From positions 472,001 through 536,000 of the forward strand of contig NZ_CP085442.1 in NCBI RefSeq assembly GCF_023824195.1: a DNA stretch of 64,000 nucleotides. Reading direction: 5' to 3'. Positions 35,187-46,819 of this stretch are shown one piece after another. The notes under the pieces were generated by a model. It ran no database searches. It was given only the letters and a program-made list of their open reading frames with translations, and had not been told where the DNA came from. The stretch comes from Priestia megaterium (lineage in GTDB: Bacteria; Bacillota; Bacilli; Bacillales; Bacillaceae_H). A program made the position numbers and the translations under genes. Within the stretch, counting starts at the first letter, position 1. Every line of letters begins with the position of its first letter.

Positions 35187-35222
35187 AAAGAAAAAAGCAT
35201 GATTATCCCATGCTTTTTTCTT
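35187..35222 (+). terminator. Terminator of the yhcU-like gene
   Basis: GAAAAAAGCATG and CATGCTTTTTTC form a stem with a short loop and T-run right after the stop. Confidence 0.85.
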
Positions 35223-35589
35223 TTTTTTTATGAATTTCGGCTTTCAATTGGATAAAAAAAGAACTTGTGATATCGTTAAATTTGTATAAAGTTCTTATAG
35301 AAACATGAAATCAAATACTATTGCTTTTCATATAACAAATAAATTGAAATAATACAGATGTATAAGGTGCTGTAAATTATGTAAATCATACTAAATAATG
35401 TTATGATTAGACAGGCCGTATAAAGAAGAGCATTTATCTTTCATAAGATTACAAAACGTTTCAATCTTATTACATATGTTTAAAATTAGCCTAAATGGTT
35501 TCTTTTTACGCCTATATCATATACAATGCCCCCTAGATGATTTTTTCGAATAGCTAATAATCGTTTGGGATTATGAAAGGAGATTAATC
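35223..35589. other. Long AT-rich gap before the SurA-like lipoprotein gene
   Basis: No reading frame of note. It has inverted repeats AAGAACTT/AAGTTCTT (35259-35296) and ATAAGATT/AATCTTAT (35443-35470), and a tandem TGTAAATTATGTAAA that does not fit the WalR spacing. The GAAAGGAG at about 35576 belongs to the next gene. The repeats could be operators; nothing decides it. Confidence 0.45.
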
Positions 35590-36384
35590 ATGAAAAAACT
35601 GATGTATACATTGCTCATTGGGTTAATTGCTGCAGCTTTAACAGCATGCGGTTCAAACGATGATGCAAAGCAATCAAAAAGTGATGATCAGAAAACTGCA
35701 CAAACTGAGAAGCAAAAAGAGGCTCAGGAAAAGCAGGAAAAGCAAGCAAAAGAAATGCAGAAGAAATTAGATAAACAAAAAGTAGATGAGAAGAAAACCG
35801 TAGCGGTTGTAAACGGTAAAAAAGTTTCTGGTGAAGAATATAATGCTGCATTATCCTCATCACAAGCCCAATATCAACAAATGGGACAGGACCCAACATC
35901 TAAAGAAGCAGCTAAACAAGTAAAGCAGCAAACAATTGACAATTTAGTAGGTCAAACGCTGCTATTGCAAGAAGCTGAAAACAAAGGCTATAAAGCAACT
36001 GATGAAGAAGTAAATAAAAAGTTAAAAGAAACGAAAAAGCAGTTCAAAACAGATAAACAGTTTAAAGCGGCTTTAAAAGATGCAGGACTAACTCAATCAC
36101 AATTAAAGTCTGAGCTGGCTGACAGCATTAAATATCAGCAGTACGTAGATAAAGACATCCAAACACCAGAAGTAACAGATAAAGAAATTCAAGATTATTA
36201 CGATCAATTTGCAAAACAAAGCCAAAGTCAAGCAAGCGGCGGTAAAGAACAATCTCAAATGCCAAAGCTTGAAGACGTAAAGCCTCAAATTAAGCAGCAG
36301 CTTGAACAACAAAAGAAACAAGAAGCGTTGGAGAAAAAAGTTGAAGAACTTAAGAAAAATGCAAAAGTTGAAGTAAAGCTTTAA
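35590..36384 (+). CDS. SurA_N-domain lipoprotein, PrsA-related without a PPIase domain
   Basis: A 264-residue lipoprotein (lipobox LTAC, cysteine about residue 20) with a long lysine/glutamine/glutamate-rich linker (about 25-70) and a SurA N-terminal-type chaperone domain (VAVVNGKKVSGEEYNAALSS, then TIDNLVGQTLLLQEAENKGY). It ends in a highly charged glutamine-lysine tail. PrsA and SurA carry parvulin peptidyl-prolyl isomerase domains; none is visible here. It may help exported proteins fold at the membrane-wall interface. GAAAGGAG precedes the ATG. Confidence 0.8.
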   Translation: MKKLMYTLLIGLIAAALTACGSNDDAKQSKSDDQKTAQTEKQKEAQEKQEKQAKEMQKKLDKQKVDEKKTVAVVNGKKVSGEEYNAALSSSQAQYQQMGQDPTSKEAAKQVKQQTIDNLVGQTLLLQEAENKGYKATDEEVNKKLKETKKQFKTDKQFKAALKDAGLTQSQLKSELADSIKYQQYVDKDIQTPEVTDKEIQDYYDQFAKQSQSQASGGKEQSQMPKLEDVKPQIKQQLEQQKKQEALEKKVEELKKNAKVEVKL

Positions 36385-36393
36385 ATACAAATG

Positions 36394-36420
36394 AAACGGC
36401 CCTTTAAAGGGCCGTTTTTT
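36394..36420 (+). terminator. Terminator
   Basis: AAACGGCCCTTTAAAGGGCCGTTTTTT directly after the SurA-like gene; the stem is perfect with almost no loop. Confidence 0.9.
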
Positions 36421-36573
36421 GTTATGTACATTTATTGCTTCTTGTCAGTAAAAAGGGGTGCGTGAAAGATTTTATTGTATTTTGACTTATAAGGTAAAAA
36501 GTGTTCTGATGGTTTGCCTTTCATCCTATACTTTTCTTATATAGATATAAGAGAAATTGGGGGGAGTCGATAA

Positions 36574-37344
36574 ATGAAAAAGGTGGCTGTTTTTTTTGTT
36601 GGGCTTGTTTTTTTACTCGCGGGGATGGGTCTGACAGGCAATGCTTCTGCGGCGTCAAATCAACTTATTATTATTAACAAATCTACTAACACCCTTGCTT
36701 TTTATGATAGAGGAAAATTAGTAAGGACGTTCAAAGTTGCGACGGGGAGGCAGATGAGTTATACACCAGAGGGTACCTTTAGCATTGTGAATAAAATTAA
36801 AAACCGGCCTTATTATAAAGACAACATTCGGGGAGGAGATCCTAGGAATCCACTAGGTGATCGCTGGCTAGGATTAAATGCGCGCGGAACATATGGAACG
36901 ACGTATGCTATTCATGGAAATAATAATCCAAGTTCTATCGGGACTTACGCAAGTTCTGGGTGCATTCGTATGTATGATGAAGAGGTACGCTGGCTGTTTG
37001 ACCGCGTTCAAACCGGTACAAAAGTGGTTATTGGTCAATTCCATTCTCAAAGTTTTGATTCAATCGCTGTTAAAAACAAATACAAAGTAAGCAGTGCTCC
37101 AGTCGCCCAGAATCTTTGTAAAACGAAAAAGCTCTCAAAAGGCCAAATTGGTTTTGTAACGATTCAATCACCGATGGTTTTGTTAAAGGAAGAAAAAGGA
37201 AAATGGATAAAGATTCGTACGTTAAATCGCGGTGAACGCTATAATGTATATAAAATAGATGGCATTAAAGTCTCTTTAGGACCAGGATTTATTGAAAATT
37301 ATCCTAATAAAAAAACATCCATAAAATTAGATATTTGCAAATAG
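36574..37344 (+). CDS. L,D-transpeptidase (YkuD family)
   Basis: A 256-residue secreted enzyme. A signal peptide (to about GNASAAS, residue 28) precedes the YkuD catalytic domain (about 30-153), with HGNNNPSSIGTYASSGCIRM holding the catalytic histidine and cysteine in the SxGCIR motif. A C-terminal domain of about 90 residues follows (KTKKLSKGQIGFVTIQSPMV onward) that may bind wall polymers. It would cross-link or modify peptidoglycan between L- and D-centres, as in spores or stressed walls. The ATG has GGGGGGAG ahead. Single gene. Confidence 0.9.
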   Translation: MKKVAVFFVGLVFLLAGMGLTGNASAASNQLIIINKSTNTLAFYDRGKLVRTFKVATGRQMSYTPEGTFSIVNKIKNRPYYKDNIRGGDPRNPLGDRWLGLNARGTYGTTYAIHGNNNPSSIGTYASSGCIRMYDEEVRWLFDRVQTGTKVVIGQFHSQSFDSIAVKNKYKVSSAPVAQNLCKTKKLSKGQIGFVTIQSPMVLLKEEKGKWIKIRTLNRGERYNVYKIDGIKVSLGPGFIENYPNKKTSIKLDICK

Positions 37345-37386
37345 AAAATACCGTTCATATAGCTGACTATATGAACGGTATTTTTT
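37345..37386 (+). terminator. Terminator of the L,D-transpeptidase gene
   Basis: AAAATACCGTTCATATAG pairs with CTATATGAACGGTATTTT around a short loop and ends in T. Confidence 0.9.
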
Positions 37387-37467
37387 GAATTTTTAATAAT
37401 GTTTATTATAATAAAAAACAGGGAAACTAATTGCCTAATGAAGAGAGAGAAAGGGTTGTTTGAGCGT

Positions 37468-39006
37468 ATGTCTACAATAGATTTATCAAAATTCGAGAAA
37501 AAAATGATTATTCGTAACATCAAACCGGACGATATAGATGAAATTTTAGCACTTCAAAAGCTATCATTCCCGGGAATGGATCCGTGGAAAAAAGAACAGC
37601 TTGAAAGTCACCTGGCCATTTTTCCAGAAGGACAAATATGTGCAGAGTACGACGGGGAAATTATCGGATCTTGTTCAAGCTTGATTGTGAACTTTGATGA
37701 GTACGATGATCAGCATACGTGGGACGATATTACAGACGAAGGATACATTACAAATCATAACCCGGAAGGCTACAATCTGTATGGAATTGAAGTAATGGTT
37801 CATCCAAAGTATCGCGGCATGAAAATAGGACGCCGCTTATATGAAGCGCGTAAAGATTTAGCACGTGAATTGAACCTGAAAAGTATCATCATCGGAGGAA
37901 GAATTCCTAATTACCATAAGCATTCAGCTGAAATGTCGCCTAGAGAATATGTAGAGCAAGTTATTCATCATAAAATTTATGATCCAGTGTTATCTTTTCA
38001 GCTAATGAACGGATTTACGCTTATGCGTATAAACCCTGGTTATCTTCCTGATGATCTAGCTTCTAATAAGTATGCAACGTTGATGGAATGGAACAACGTA
38101 GATTACGTTCGCCGTTCAAAACGTCATTTTAAAACATCATTCCCAGTGCGTATTTGTGTTGTTCAGTATATGATGAAACAGATCAATTCATTTGAAGAGT
38201 TTGCAACACAGGTAGAATATTATACAGATGTTGCTTATGATGCAAAAGCCGACTTCTGCGTATTCCCGGAAATTTTCACAACTCAGCTAATGTCTTTCTT
38301 GAATGAAAAGATCCCAAGCAAAGCGGTTCAGCGCGTAGCAGAATATACCGAAGAGTACATTGAGCTATTTACTAACTTAGCGGTTAAATATAACGTAAAT
38401 ATTATTGGAGGATCCCACTTTGTCGAAGAAGATAATGGAGATATCTTTAATATTGCCTATCTATTCCGCCGAGATGGAACAATTGAAAAGCAGTACAAAG
38501 TGCATATTACACCTAATGAAAGAAAATGGTGGGGAATTAGCCCAGGAGACAAAGTTGAAGTGTTTGATACAGATTGCGGTAAAATTGCGATCCAAATTTG
38601 CTATGACATTGAATTTCCGGAGCTTGCTCGTATTGCTACCGATAAAGGTGCAAATATTATTTTTACACCATTCTGTACGGAAGACCGTCAAGGCTATCTG
38701 CGCGTAAGATACTGCTCTCAGGCGCGCGCGATCGAAAACCAAATTTATACGGTTATCGCAGGTACAGTTGGAAACCTGCCTGAAACAGAAAACATGGATA
38801 TTCAGTACGCTCAGTCTGCTATTTTTGCACCGTCTGACTTTGAATTTGCACGAGACGGTATTGTAGGAGAATGTAATCCTAATATTGAAATGGTGGTTAT
38901 TGGAGATGTAGATTTAGAAATTCTTCGTCGCCAGCGTCAATCAGGAACGGTTCGTCAATTAAAAGACCGACGCCATGACGTTTACAATATTAAATATAAA
39001 AAATAA
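37468..39006 (+). CDS. yhcX: GNAT-nitrilase fusion hydrolase, YhcX-like
   Basis: A 512-residue two-domain protein. Residues about 11-215 are a GNAT acetyltransferase (VHPKYRGMKIGRRLYEARKD); about 225-490 are a carbon-nitrogen hydrolase of the nitrilase family with the Glu-Lys-Cys triad in FPEIFTT, HITPNERKWW and QICYDIEFPE. Size and order match B. subtilis YhcX (513 residues). The fusion is conserved in many bacteria; substrates are not established. The frame opens earlier, but the ATG at 37468 gives the family length. It precedes glpP as in B. subtilis. Confidence 0.88.
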   Translation: MSTIDLSKFEKKMIIRNIKPDDIDEILALQKLSFPGMDPWKKEQLESHLAIFPEGQICAEYDGEIIGSCSSLIVNFDEYDDQHTWDDITDEGYITNHNPEGYNLYGIEVMVHPKYRGMKIGRRLYEARKDLARELNLKSIIIGGRIPNYHKHSAEMSPREYVEQVIHHKIYDPVLSFQLMNGFTLMRINPGYLPDDLASNKYATLMEWNNVDYVRRSKRHFKTSFPVRICVVQYMMKQINSFEEFATQVEYYTDVAYDAKADFCVFPEIFTTQLMSFLNEKIPSKAVQRVAEYTEEYIELFTNLAVKYNVNIIGGSHFVEEDNGDIFNIAYLFRRDGTIEKQYKVHITPNERKWWGISPGDKVEVFDTDCGKIAIQICYDIEFPELARIATDKGANIIFTPFCTEDRQGYLRVRYCSQARAIENQIYTVIAGTVGNLPETENMDIQYAQSAIFAPSDFEFARDGIVGECNPNIEMVVIGDVDLEILRRQRQSGTVRQLKDRRHDVYNIKYKK

Positions 39007-39016
39007 CGCAGTTTCT

Positions 39017-39050
39017 AAAAACATCATGCAAATGCATGGTGTTTTTTATT
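39017..39050 (+). terminator. Terminator of yhcX
   Basis: AACATCATGC and GCATGGTGTT (wobble pair included) with an AAAT loop, followed by TTTTATTT. Confidence 0.75.
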
Positions 39051-39119
39051 TCAACTTTTGCCATAATAAAAACTATTACAATGAATTTTATGGACTAACC
39101 ATGGAAAAGAGGGGAAAAC

Positions 39120-39674
39120 ATGAGTTTTCATGGACAATCGGTATTACCCGCTGTTCGAGATATGAAGCAATTGGAAAAGTTTTTAGTAAGTAATTATGAG
39201 TACGGAGTTCTTTTAGATAATCAAGTGGGCATGCTAAAAGGAATTATGAAAGAGGTCCATAAGCATGAAAAGAAGCTAATCATTCATTTAGATTTAATTC
39301 ATGGCTTAAAGCACGATGAGTATGCGGTTGATTTTTTGTGTCAGGAGTTTAAGCCTGCGGGGATTATTTCGACAAGAACAAACGTCATTTTAAAAGCTAA
39401 ACAAAGAGGGATCTATGCCATTCAACGGGTCTTTTTATTAGACAGCACGGCTTTGAAGAAAAGCTACGAGTTAATGAAGAAAGTAAAACCCGATTATATT
39501 GAGCTTCTTCCTGGAATTGTGCCCACTTTAATCCAAGAAGTCAAAGCTGAAACAGGCATTCCAGTGTTAGCTGGAGGTTTAATACGAACAGAAAAAGAAG
39601 TTCGTAATGCTTTAGGAGCCGGGGCTTCTGCTGTTACAACATCAAATAGAGAACTGTGGAGTATTTCAACTTAA
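39120..39674 (+). CDS. glpP: Glycerol uptake operon antiterminator
   Basis: GlpP is an RNA-binding regulator that, with glycerol-3-phosphate, prevents early termination in the leaders of glp transcripts. The 184-residue protein fits the family: an alpha/beta barrel-like fold with [20 protein letters not shown] (about 57-76) and the C-terminal [20 protein letters not shown] (about 148-167). It stands directly before glpF, and the leaders of glpF and glpD share a motif that may be its binding site. AGAGGGG precedes the ATG. Confidence 0.93.
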   Translation: MSFHGQSVLPAVRDMKQLEKFLVSNYEYGVLLDNQVGMLKGIMKEVHKHEKKLIIHLDLIHGLKHDEYAVDFLCQEFKPAGIISTRTNVILKAKQRGIYAIQRVFLLDSTALKKSYELMKKVKPDYIELLPGIVPTLIQEVKAETGIPVLAGGLIRTEKEVRNALGAGASAVTTSNRELWSIST

Positions 39675-39683
39675 AAAAACTGT

Positions 39684-39712
39684 TTGACAACGCTTTCATC
39701 ATCTAGTAAACT
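39684..39712 (+). promoter_or_regulatory. glpF promoter with overlapping cre site
   Basis: TTGACA (39684-39689), 17 bases, TAAACT (39707-39712). TGACAACGCTTTCA (39685-39698) matches the cre consensus at every position and overlaps the minus-35, so CcpA should repress glpFK in the presence of glucose. Confidence 0.8.
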
Positions 39713-39736
39713 TCTAGATAAGTTAATAGATGTGAG

Positions 39737-39806
39737 GGAGAATAGGAGATCCACGGTATAGCCTTTTAATGATTTTATTAGGGGGATGTATTGTGGATTT
39801 TCTTAT
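39737..39806 (+). promoter_or_regulatory. glpF leader with GlpP-type antiterminator motif and attenuator
   Basis: GGAGAATAGGAGA (39737-39749) runs into ATCCAC, which pairs with GTGGAT (about 39793-39798) ahead of a T-rich tail. The same 13-base motif, with one change, begins the glpD leader at 42308. The shared element is the probable GlpP recognition sequence; the hairpin is the terminator it would prevent. Confidence 0.65.
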
Positions 39807-39852
39807 TTTCTTGTCATTTTAATCGTTTTCATACAAAGGGGAGGTTATCTAT

Positions 39853-40680
39853 ATGCAAGCATTCTTAGGAGAAATAATTGGAACAATGATTTTAATTATC
39901 CTTGGCGCTGGTGTATGTGCGGGCGTCAATTTAAAAAAATCGTTTGCTGCTAATTCAGGATGGATCGTTATCACAATGGGATGGGGAATGGCAGTAGCGA
40001 TGGCAGCATATGCGGTTGGTAATATGAGTGGGGCACACTTAAATCCAGCGTTAACCGTAGCGCTTGCTATTACAGGTGATTTTCCGTGGTCACAAGTACC
40101 GATGTACATCTTAGCTCAGTTTATTGGAGCCATTCTTGGTGCAACAGTTGTTTATTTACACTATCTTCCACACTGGAAAGAAACAAAAGATGCTGGTACA
40201 AAATTAGGCGTATTCGCAACGGGACCAGCAATTGCTAACCCATTTGCAAACGTTTTAAGTGAGGCAATTGGAACGTTTGTATTAGTTGTAGGAATCTTAG
40301 CAATTGGAGCAAATAAATTTACAGATGGATTAAATCCTTTAGTAGTAGGATTTTTAATCGTAAGTATTGGTTTATCATTAGGAGGAACAACAGGCTATGC
40401 CATCAACCCTGCTCGTGATTTAGGACCTCGTATTGCTCATGCTATCTTGCCGATACCTGGCAAAGGCAGCTCGAACTGGAAATATGCTTGGGTGCCAGTA
40501 GTGGGTCCCTTAGTAGGCGGATCAATCGGGGCAGTATTTTACCAAGCGGCATTTTTAAATAAAATGTCAAGCAGCTTATGGGTTGTTTTAAGTCTAGCGC
40601 TGATTGTTTTAGCAGTTATCTACGCTGTTTCTAAACAAAAGGCAGCACAGATTCAATCAGCAGTAGTACCGAAAAAATGA
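39853..40680 (+). CDS. glpF: Glycerol uptake facilitator
   Basis: GlpF is an aquaglyceroporin that lets glycerol diffuse into the cell. The 275-residue protein has six membrane helices and two half-helices with the signature motifs HLNPALT (about 63-69) and INPARD (about 185-190). The aspartate after the second NPA-R marks the glycerol-conducting branch. GGGGAGG precedes the ATG. It is followed by glpK 67 bases on in the same unit. Confidence 0.95.
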   Translation: MQAFLGEIIGTMILIILGAGVCAGVNLKKSFAANSGWIVITMGWGMAVAMAAYAVGNMSGAHLNPALTVALAITGDFPWSQVPMYILAQFIGAILGATVVYLHYLPHWKETKDAGTKLGVFATGPAIANPFANVLSEAIGTFVLVVGILAIGANKFTDGLNPLVVGFLIVSIGLSLGGTTGYAINPARDLGPRIAHAILPIPGKGSSNWKYAWVPVVGPLVGGSIGAVFYQAAFLNKMSSSLWVVLSLALIVLAVIYAVSKQKAAQIQSAVVPKK

Positions 40681-40711
40681 ATGCGCTTTACCATCTAACT
40701 ATGTACAATAA

Positions 40712-42238
<1,527 letters not shown>

Positions 42239-42255
42239 TTATTTGATGAAAACAC

Positions 42256-42284
42256 TTTAATTAAAAGCGCATGTATGATATAAT
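42256..42284 (+). promoter_or_regulatory. glpD promoter
   Basis: TTTAAT (42256-42261), 17 bases, TATAAT (42279-42284) with a TG at the extended minus-10 position. A cre-like ATGAAAACACTTTAA just before lacks the central CG, so I do not call it. Confidence 0.6.
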
Positions 42285-42307
42285 TTAGTCAAGTTAATAA
42301 ATTGGTT

Positions 42308-42377
42308 GGAGAATCGGAGAGACCACAGATCCATATGTAGACATACTATATATGTGATTTGTGGTCTCTCTTTTTTG
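42308..42377 (+). promoter_or_regulatory. glpD leader: GlpP-type motif and strong attenuator
   Basis: GGAGAATCGGAGA (42308-42320) leads into AGAGACCACAGATC, which pairs with the downstream GATTTGTGGTCTCT of a long hairpin ending in CTTTTTT (about 42370-42376). This is a terminator in the untranslated leader of glpD, the arrangement on which GlpP acts. The motif is the same as at 39737 but for one base. Confidence 0.8.
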
Positions 42378-42425
42378 TATATTGGAAAATTTTGATACCT
42401 TTAAAAATTGAAAGGGGAATGACTT

Positions 42426-44105
42426 ATGTTTTCAAGTCAAACACGTTCGAATAAATTGGTAGACATGACACAAAATCAATATGATTTACTAGTAATTGGT
42501 GGGGGAATTACTGGGTCAGGTATTGCACTTGATGCGACTCATCGAGGCATGAAAACGGCATTAGTTGAAATGCAGGATTTCGCAGCAGGAACATCTAGTC
42601 GTTCAACGAAGCTTGTTCACGGCGGTCTACGCTATTTAAAACAGTTTGAAGTTAAAATGGTAGCCGAAGTTGGTAAAGAACGTGCCATCGTATATGAAAA
42701 TGGCCCTCATGTAACGACTCCGGAGTGGATGCTGTTACCTTTCCATACAGGTGGAACATTCGGTAAATTCTCAACTTCAATTGGACTGCGCGTATATGAT
42801 TTTTTAGCTGGTGTAAAACGCTCAGAGCGCCGCAAAATGTTTAGCGCAGAAGAAACGCTTAGCCGCGAGCCATTGGTGAAATCTAAAGATTTAAAAGGCG
42901 GCGGTTACTACGTTGAATATAAAACAGATGATGCACGTTTAACGATTGAAGTAGCTAAGGAAGCTGCCGCAAGAGGAGCAGACTTAGTCAATTACACAAA
43001 AGTGGAAAACTTCATCTACGATAAAGGAAAAGTAGTAGGGGCTGTTGTTCGTGATCAGCTTACGAATAAAGAATATAATATCTATGCGAAAAAAATCGTT
43101 AACGCTGCAGGTCCATGGGTGGACACGCTGCGTGAAAAAGATAATTCAAAAAAAGGCAAGCAGCTTCAATTAACAAAAGGAATTCACTTAGTTATTGATC
43201 AAGAGCGCTTCCCTTTAAAACAAGCCATTTATTTTGATACACCTGATGGACGTATGGTATTTGCGATTCCGCGTGATGGAAAAACATACGTAGGCACAAC
43301 AGACACGGTCTATAAAGAAGACGCTAGACATCCGCGTATGACTGTAAAAGACCGTCAATATGTTATTGATGCGATTAACTATATGTTCCCAACGGTTGAT
43401 ATTACAGTAGACGACGTAGAATCAAGCTGGGCGGGTGTTCGTCCACTTATTCACGAACAAGGAAAAGATCCTTCTGAAATCTCGCGTAAAGATGAAATCT
43501 GGACATCAGAATCAGGTTTAATTACAATCGCTGGAGGGAAATTAACTGGGTACCGTAAAATGGCTGAAATTGTCGTAAATCGCGTAGCTGAAGATTTTAA
43601 AGCAGAAGGACGCGAATTTGAAAGCTGTCAAACTAAACATTTACCGATTTCTGGAGGTAATGTAGGAGGTTCAGGTGGGTTCCCAACGTTTGTAGAGCAA
43701 AAAGTCAAAGAAGGCATCAAACTAGGGTTATCACGTGACGCTGCTGAAAAGCTTGTAAAACGCTATGGCTCAAACGTAGATAAAGTATACCGCTACATGA
43801 TTGAACGTCCGGATCAGCTAAAAAACAGCGACCTTCCAGCTAGTGTATTTTTGCAAATTCAATATGGCATAGAAGAAGAAATGGTTTCAAAACCAGTGGA
43901 CTTCTTCATTCGACGTACGGGCGCTTTATTCTTTGATATCAACTGGGTAAGAAGCTGGAAAAAACAAGTGATTGCTCATATGGCCGAAGAGTTAAAGTGG
44001 ACGCCTGAGCAAACAAAAGCTTATACGGATGAATTAGAACAGCACCTTCATGACGCAGTTGTACCAGTAGATGAAAAAGTTAACCGTATGACAGGTATTT
44101 CATGA
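42426..44105 (+). CDS. glpD: Glycerol-3-phosphate dehydrogenase (aerobic, FAD)
   Basis: GlpD oxidises glycerol-3-phosphate to dihydroxyacetone phosphate at the membrane, feeding electrons to quinone. The 559-residue protein begins with an FAD-binding Rossmann motif [20 protein letters not shown] (about 19-38), then [19 protein letters not shown] typical of GlpD, and an [16 protein letters not shown] segment, with a C-terminal helical domain. GAAAGGGG precedes the ATG. It has its own promoter and GlpP-type leader. Confidence 0.96.
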   Translation: MFSSQTRSNKLVDMTQNQYDLLVIGGGITGSGIALDATHRGMKTALVEMQDFAAGTSSRSTKLVHGGLRYLKQFEVKMVAEVGKERAIVYENGPHVTTPEWMLLPFHTGGTFGKFSTSIGLRVYDFLAGVKRSERRKMFSAEETLSREPLVKSKDLKGGGYYVEYKTDDARLTIEVAKEAAARGADLVNYTKVENFIYDKGKVVGAVVRDQLTNKEYNIYAKKIVNAAGPWVDTLREKDNSKKGKQLQLTKGIHLVIDQERFPLKQAIYFDTPDGRMVFAIPRDGKTYVGTTDTVYKEDARHPRMTVKDRQYVIDAINYMFPTVDITVDDVESSWAGVRPLIHEQGKDPSEISRKDEIWTSESGLITIAGGKLTGYRKMAEIVVNRVAEDFKAEGREFESCQTKHLPISGGNVGGSGGFPTFVEQKVKEGIKLGLSRDAAEKLVKRYGSNVDKVYRYMIERPDQLKNSDLPASVFLQIQYGIEEEMVSKPVDFFIRRTGALFFDINWVRSWKKQVIAHMAEELKWTPEQTKAYTDELEQHLHDAVVPVDEKVNRMTGIS

Positions 44106-44194
44106 TAAAATAAAAAAGTACCTCAAAATTTGTCAATACAGCCATAATATAATAGCAGGAAGTCAAATTTTGACGAAGAAATATAATATGACTG

Positions 44195-44236
44195 TTAAAA
44201 AAAGAGAAAGACGATTACTCGTTTTTCTCTTTTCAT
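44195..44236 (+). terminator. Terminator between glpD and pgcA
   Basis: AAAAGAGAAAGACG and CGTTTTTCTCTTTT pair over 14 bp (one wobble). TATAAT-like sequences at about 44147 and 44184 upstream of it could make it a pgcA attenuator instead; neither has a good minus-35. Confidence 0.7.
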
Positions 44237-44268
44237 ACATATTTACATTTATATAAGGGGGTTTTTTT

Positions 44269-46023
44269 ATGAGTTGGAAAGAAACGTATACATCTTGGAT
44301 TAATCATCCAAATTTAGATCCTGAATTACGTCAAAATTTAGACGCAATCAAAGGTGATGAAAAACAATTAGAAGATAGTTTTTACAAAACATTGGAATTT
44401 GGAACAGGCGGAATGCGTGGGGAAATTGGAGCGGGTACAAACCGTATGAATACGTATACAATCCGAAAAGCTTCCGAAGGCTTTGCTGAGTACATTAAAC
44501 AAGCTGGCGAAGAAGCTATCAAGCAAGGCGTAGTCATTGCGTATGATTCTCGCCACAAATCGCCTGAATTTGCGATGGAAGCAGCAAAAACATTAGCAAG
44601 TCACGGAATTAAAACGTATGTATTTGAAGAGCTAAGACCAACACCTGAACTTTCATTTGCAGTGCGTGAGTTAAACGCATTTGGAGGTATTGTTATTACA
44701 GCGAGCCACAATCCTCCTGAATATAACGGATACAAAGTATATGGTCCAGACGGTGGTCAGCTGCCGCCAAAAGAAGCTGATGAACTAGTTGGCTTTGTAA
44801 ATGCTGTGGAAAATGAACTTACATTAGCTGTTCAATCTGAAGCGGAGCTAAAAGAAAAAGGTCTTATTGAAATGATTGGTTCAGCGATTGACGAAGCATA
44901 CAATGAGAAACTAAAAACGATTTTAATTAATCCAGAGCTAGCTTCTAAAACAGGTAAAGACTTAAAGGTAGTTTTTACACCTCTACATGGTACAGCTAAT
45001 AAGCCAGTTCGCAACGCGCTTCAATCCATCGGTTACGAAAATGTCACGGTTATCGAAGAACAAGAACTTCCTGATCCAAATTTCTCGACGGTTAAATCTC
45101 CGAATCCTGAAGAGCCAGCTGCATTTGAATATGCTGTTCGTAAAGGAAAAGAAATTGATGCAGATATCTTAATCGCAACGGATCCAGATGCAGACCGTTT
45201 AGGAATTGCTGTCAAAGATCCAAGCGGCGAATATGCGTTATTAACAGGAAACCAAACGGGCGCTTTATTGCTTCACTATTTGCTTTCTCAAAAGAAAGAA
45301 AAAGGCGTGCTGCCTGCTAATGGCGTTGTGTTAAAAACGATTGTAACGTCAGAAATCGGCGCACAAATTGCTCGTTCATTTGGACTGCAAGTTGTTGACA
45401 CTCTAACAGGTTTTAAATTTATCGGTGAAAAAATTAAGCAATATGAGCAAACGGGCGAGTATACATTCCAATTCGGTTATGAAGAAAGCTACGGCTATTT
45501 AATTGGTGACTTTGCTCGTGACAAAGACGCTGTACAAGCAGCCATTCTAGCAGTAGAAGCTTGTGCTTATTATAAAAAGCAGGGCATGACGCTATATGAA
45601 GCGCTTCAGCAAGTATTTACTAAATATGGTTTCTATCGTGAAGGTCTGAAATCTTTAACGCTTAAAGGAAAAGAAGGATCTGAGCAAATTCAGCATATTT
45701 TGGCTACATTTAGAAATGAACCTCCTACTGACATTGCGGGATTAAATGTTTCGGTTGTAGAGGATTATACATTAAGTGAGCGTCAGCATATTAAAGCAGG
45801 AAAAGTAGAAGAAATTACATTACCAAAATCAAATGTATTAAAATATATCTTAGAAGACGGTTCTTGGTTCTGCCTTCGTCCGTCTGGTACAGAGCCAAAG
45901 GTGAAGTTCTATTTTGGCGTCGTGTCAGAAGATGAAGCAACGAGCATTGCCCATTTAGAAGCTGTACAAACAGCTGTAATGGGTGAAGTAGAACGTGTAT
46001 TAGATAAAGTGAAAACGGTATAA
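44269..46023 (+). CDS. pgcA: Alpha-phosphoglucomutase
   Basis: PgcA (YhxB) interconverts glucose-6-phosphate and glucose-1-phosphate, the precursor of UDP-glucose for teichoic acid and glycolipid glucosylation. The 584-residue protein has the four-domain phosphohexomutase layout: catalytic serine in [17 protein letters not shown] (about 143-159), the metal loop [10 protein letters not shown] (about 303-312), the sugar-binding [12 protein letters not shown], and the phosphate loop [12 protein letters not shown] near the end. AAGGGGG precedes the ATG. It follows glpD as in B. subtilis. Confidence 0.95.
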   Translation: MSWKETYTSWINHPNLDPELRQNLDAIKGDEKQLEDSFYKTLEFGTGGMRGEIGAGTNRMNTYTIRKASEGFAEYIKQAGEEAIKQGVVIAYDSRHKSPEFAMEAAKTLASHGIKTYVFEELRPTPELSFAVRELNAFGGIVITASHNPPEYNGYKVYGPDGGQLPPKEADELVGFVNAVENELTLAVQSEAELKEKGLIEMIGSAIDEAYNEKLKTILINPELASKTGKDLKVVFTPLHGTANKPVRNALQSIGYENVTVIEEQELPDPNFSTVKSPNPEEPAAFEYAVRKGKEIDADILIATDPDADRLGIAVKDPSGEYALLTGNQTGALLLHYLLSQKKEKGVLPANGVVLKTIVTSEIGAQIARSFGLQVVDTLTGFKFIGEKIKQYEQTGEYTFQFGYEESYGYLIGDFARDKDAVQAAILAVEACAYYKKQGMTLYEALQQVFTKYGFYREGLKSLTLKGKEGSEQIQHILATFRNEPPTDIAGLNVSVVEDYTLSERQHIKAGKVEEITLPKSNVLKYILEDGSWFCLRPSGTEPKVKFYFGVVSEDEATSIAHLEAVQTAVMGEVERVLDKVKTV

Positions 46024-46027
46024 AAGT

Positions 46028-46060
46028 AAAGCCTGCTCAAACTTGAGCAGGCTTCTTTTA
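46028..46060. terminator. Bidirectional terminator
   Basis: AAGCCTGCTCAA and TTGAGCAGGCTT with T-rich flank, between the convergent pgcA and bioY genes. Confidence 0.85.
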
Positions 46061-46666
46061 TGATACTTTATTTGATTGCGTATTTGACAAATATGAAGAA
46101 GATCGTAGGGCTTTATAAATTCTCGGAGCAAGCATAGCCCCAAGAACAGTAAAAATAAGATCCTTTACCGCAAACCACGACATAATCTTCCAAGCGGCTG
46201 CATATGTCATTGCAGGAGCTTCAAGCCAGTAATTAACCGCTACATACATATACGTAGTACCAATTAAATAAATAACTGCAATACCAACTAGCGATGAAAT
46301 TAAAAAGATAGAAAAAGTTGGCTTGCCGCGCATTTCCATAATTTTTCCCGTGATAAATGCAGCTACAATATAAGAAAGCAAAAAGCCGCCGGTGCTTCCA
46401 AATAAAATGCCAATTCCTGCTTTAAATTGAGCAAATACCGGAGCGCCGGCAATGCCAATTAATACGTATACAATCATCGAAATAGAACCCATTCGGCTCC
46501 CAAGTAAAAGTCCTGCTAATATAACAAAAAAAGGCTGAAGTGAAAGAGGCACGCCGCCTACTTGTAAAAAAGGTGCCCAAGAAGTAATGTTTGCACCAAT
46601 AGCCATAAGAGCTGCAAACATACCAGCTAGCGTTAAATCTAATGTGCGAAACCTTTTAGTACTCAT
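46058..46666 (-). CDS. bioY: Biotin transporter BioY (ECF S-component)
   Basis: BioY binds and imports biotin, alone or with an ECF energising module. The 202-residue protein has six membrane segments and the family motifs LQVGGVPLSLQPFFVILAG (about 35-53) and GRAGAPVF-like IGIAGAPVFAQFKAGIGILF, then STGGFLLSYIVAAF. GGGAGG precedes the ATG. The BirA-type operator upstream ties its expression to biotin. No bio synthesis genes are nearby. Confidence 0.95.
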   Translation of the reverse strand: MSTKRFRTLDLTLAGMFAALMAIGANITSWAPFLQVGGVPLSLQPFFVILAGLLLGSRMGSISMIVYVLIGIAGAPVFAQFKAGIGILFGSTGGFLLSYIVAAFITGKIMEMRGKPTFSIFLISSLVGIAVIYLIGTTYMYVAVNYWLEAPAMTYAAAWKIMSWFAVKDLIFTVLGAMLAPRIYKALRSSSYLSNTQSNKVS

Positions 46667-46736
46667 ATATGTTCCTCCCAGTATGTACTGAAATATCTTA
46701 GCGTATGTATTGAAGATTGTACGTCGAATTCACTTT

Positions 46737-46769
46737 TATGTCAACGATAAAAATAAATATGTTTACATA
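46737..46769. promoter_or_regulatory. BirA (biotin repressor) operator upstream of bioY
   Basis: TATGTCAAC, 15 bases, GTTTACATA: the arms are inverted copies with one mismatch and fit the BirA pattern TGTTAAC-N14-15-GTTAACA of Firmicutes, in the expected place 71-103 bases before the bioY start. Confidence 0.75.
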
Positions 46770-46819
46770 TATTATTTAATGTTTTTTGAAATAAAGCATG
46801 CATATTTTTAGTGCAACAT

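Noticed and set aside
35380..35400. TGTAAATTATGTAAA as a WalR box
   Set aside because: The spacer is 3 bases; the consensus needs 5.
42247..42262. A cre site at the glpD promoter
   Set aside because: ATGAAAACACTTTAAT lacks the invariant central CG and the final CA.
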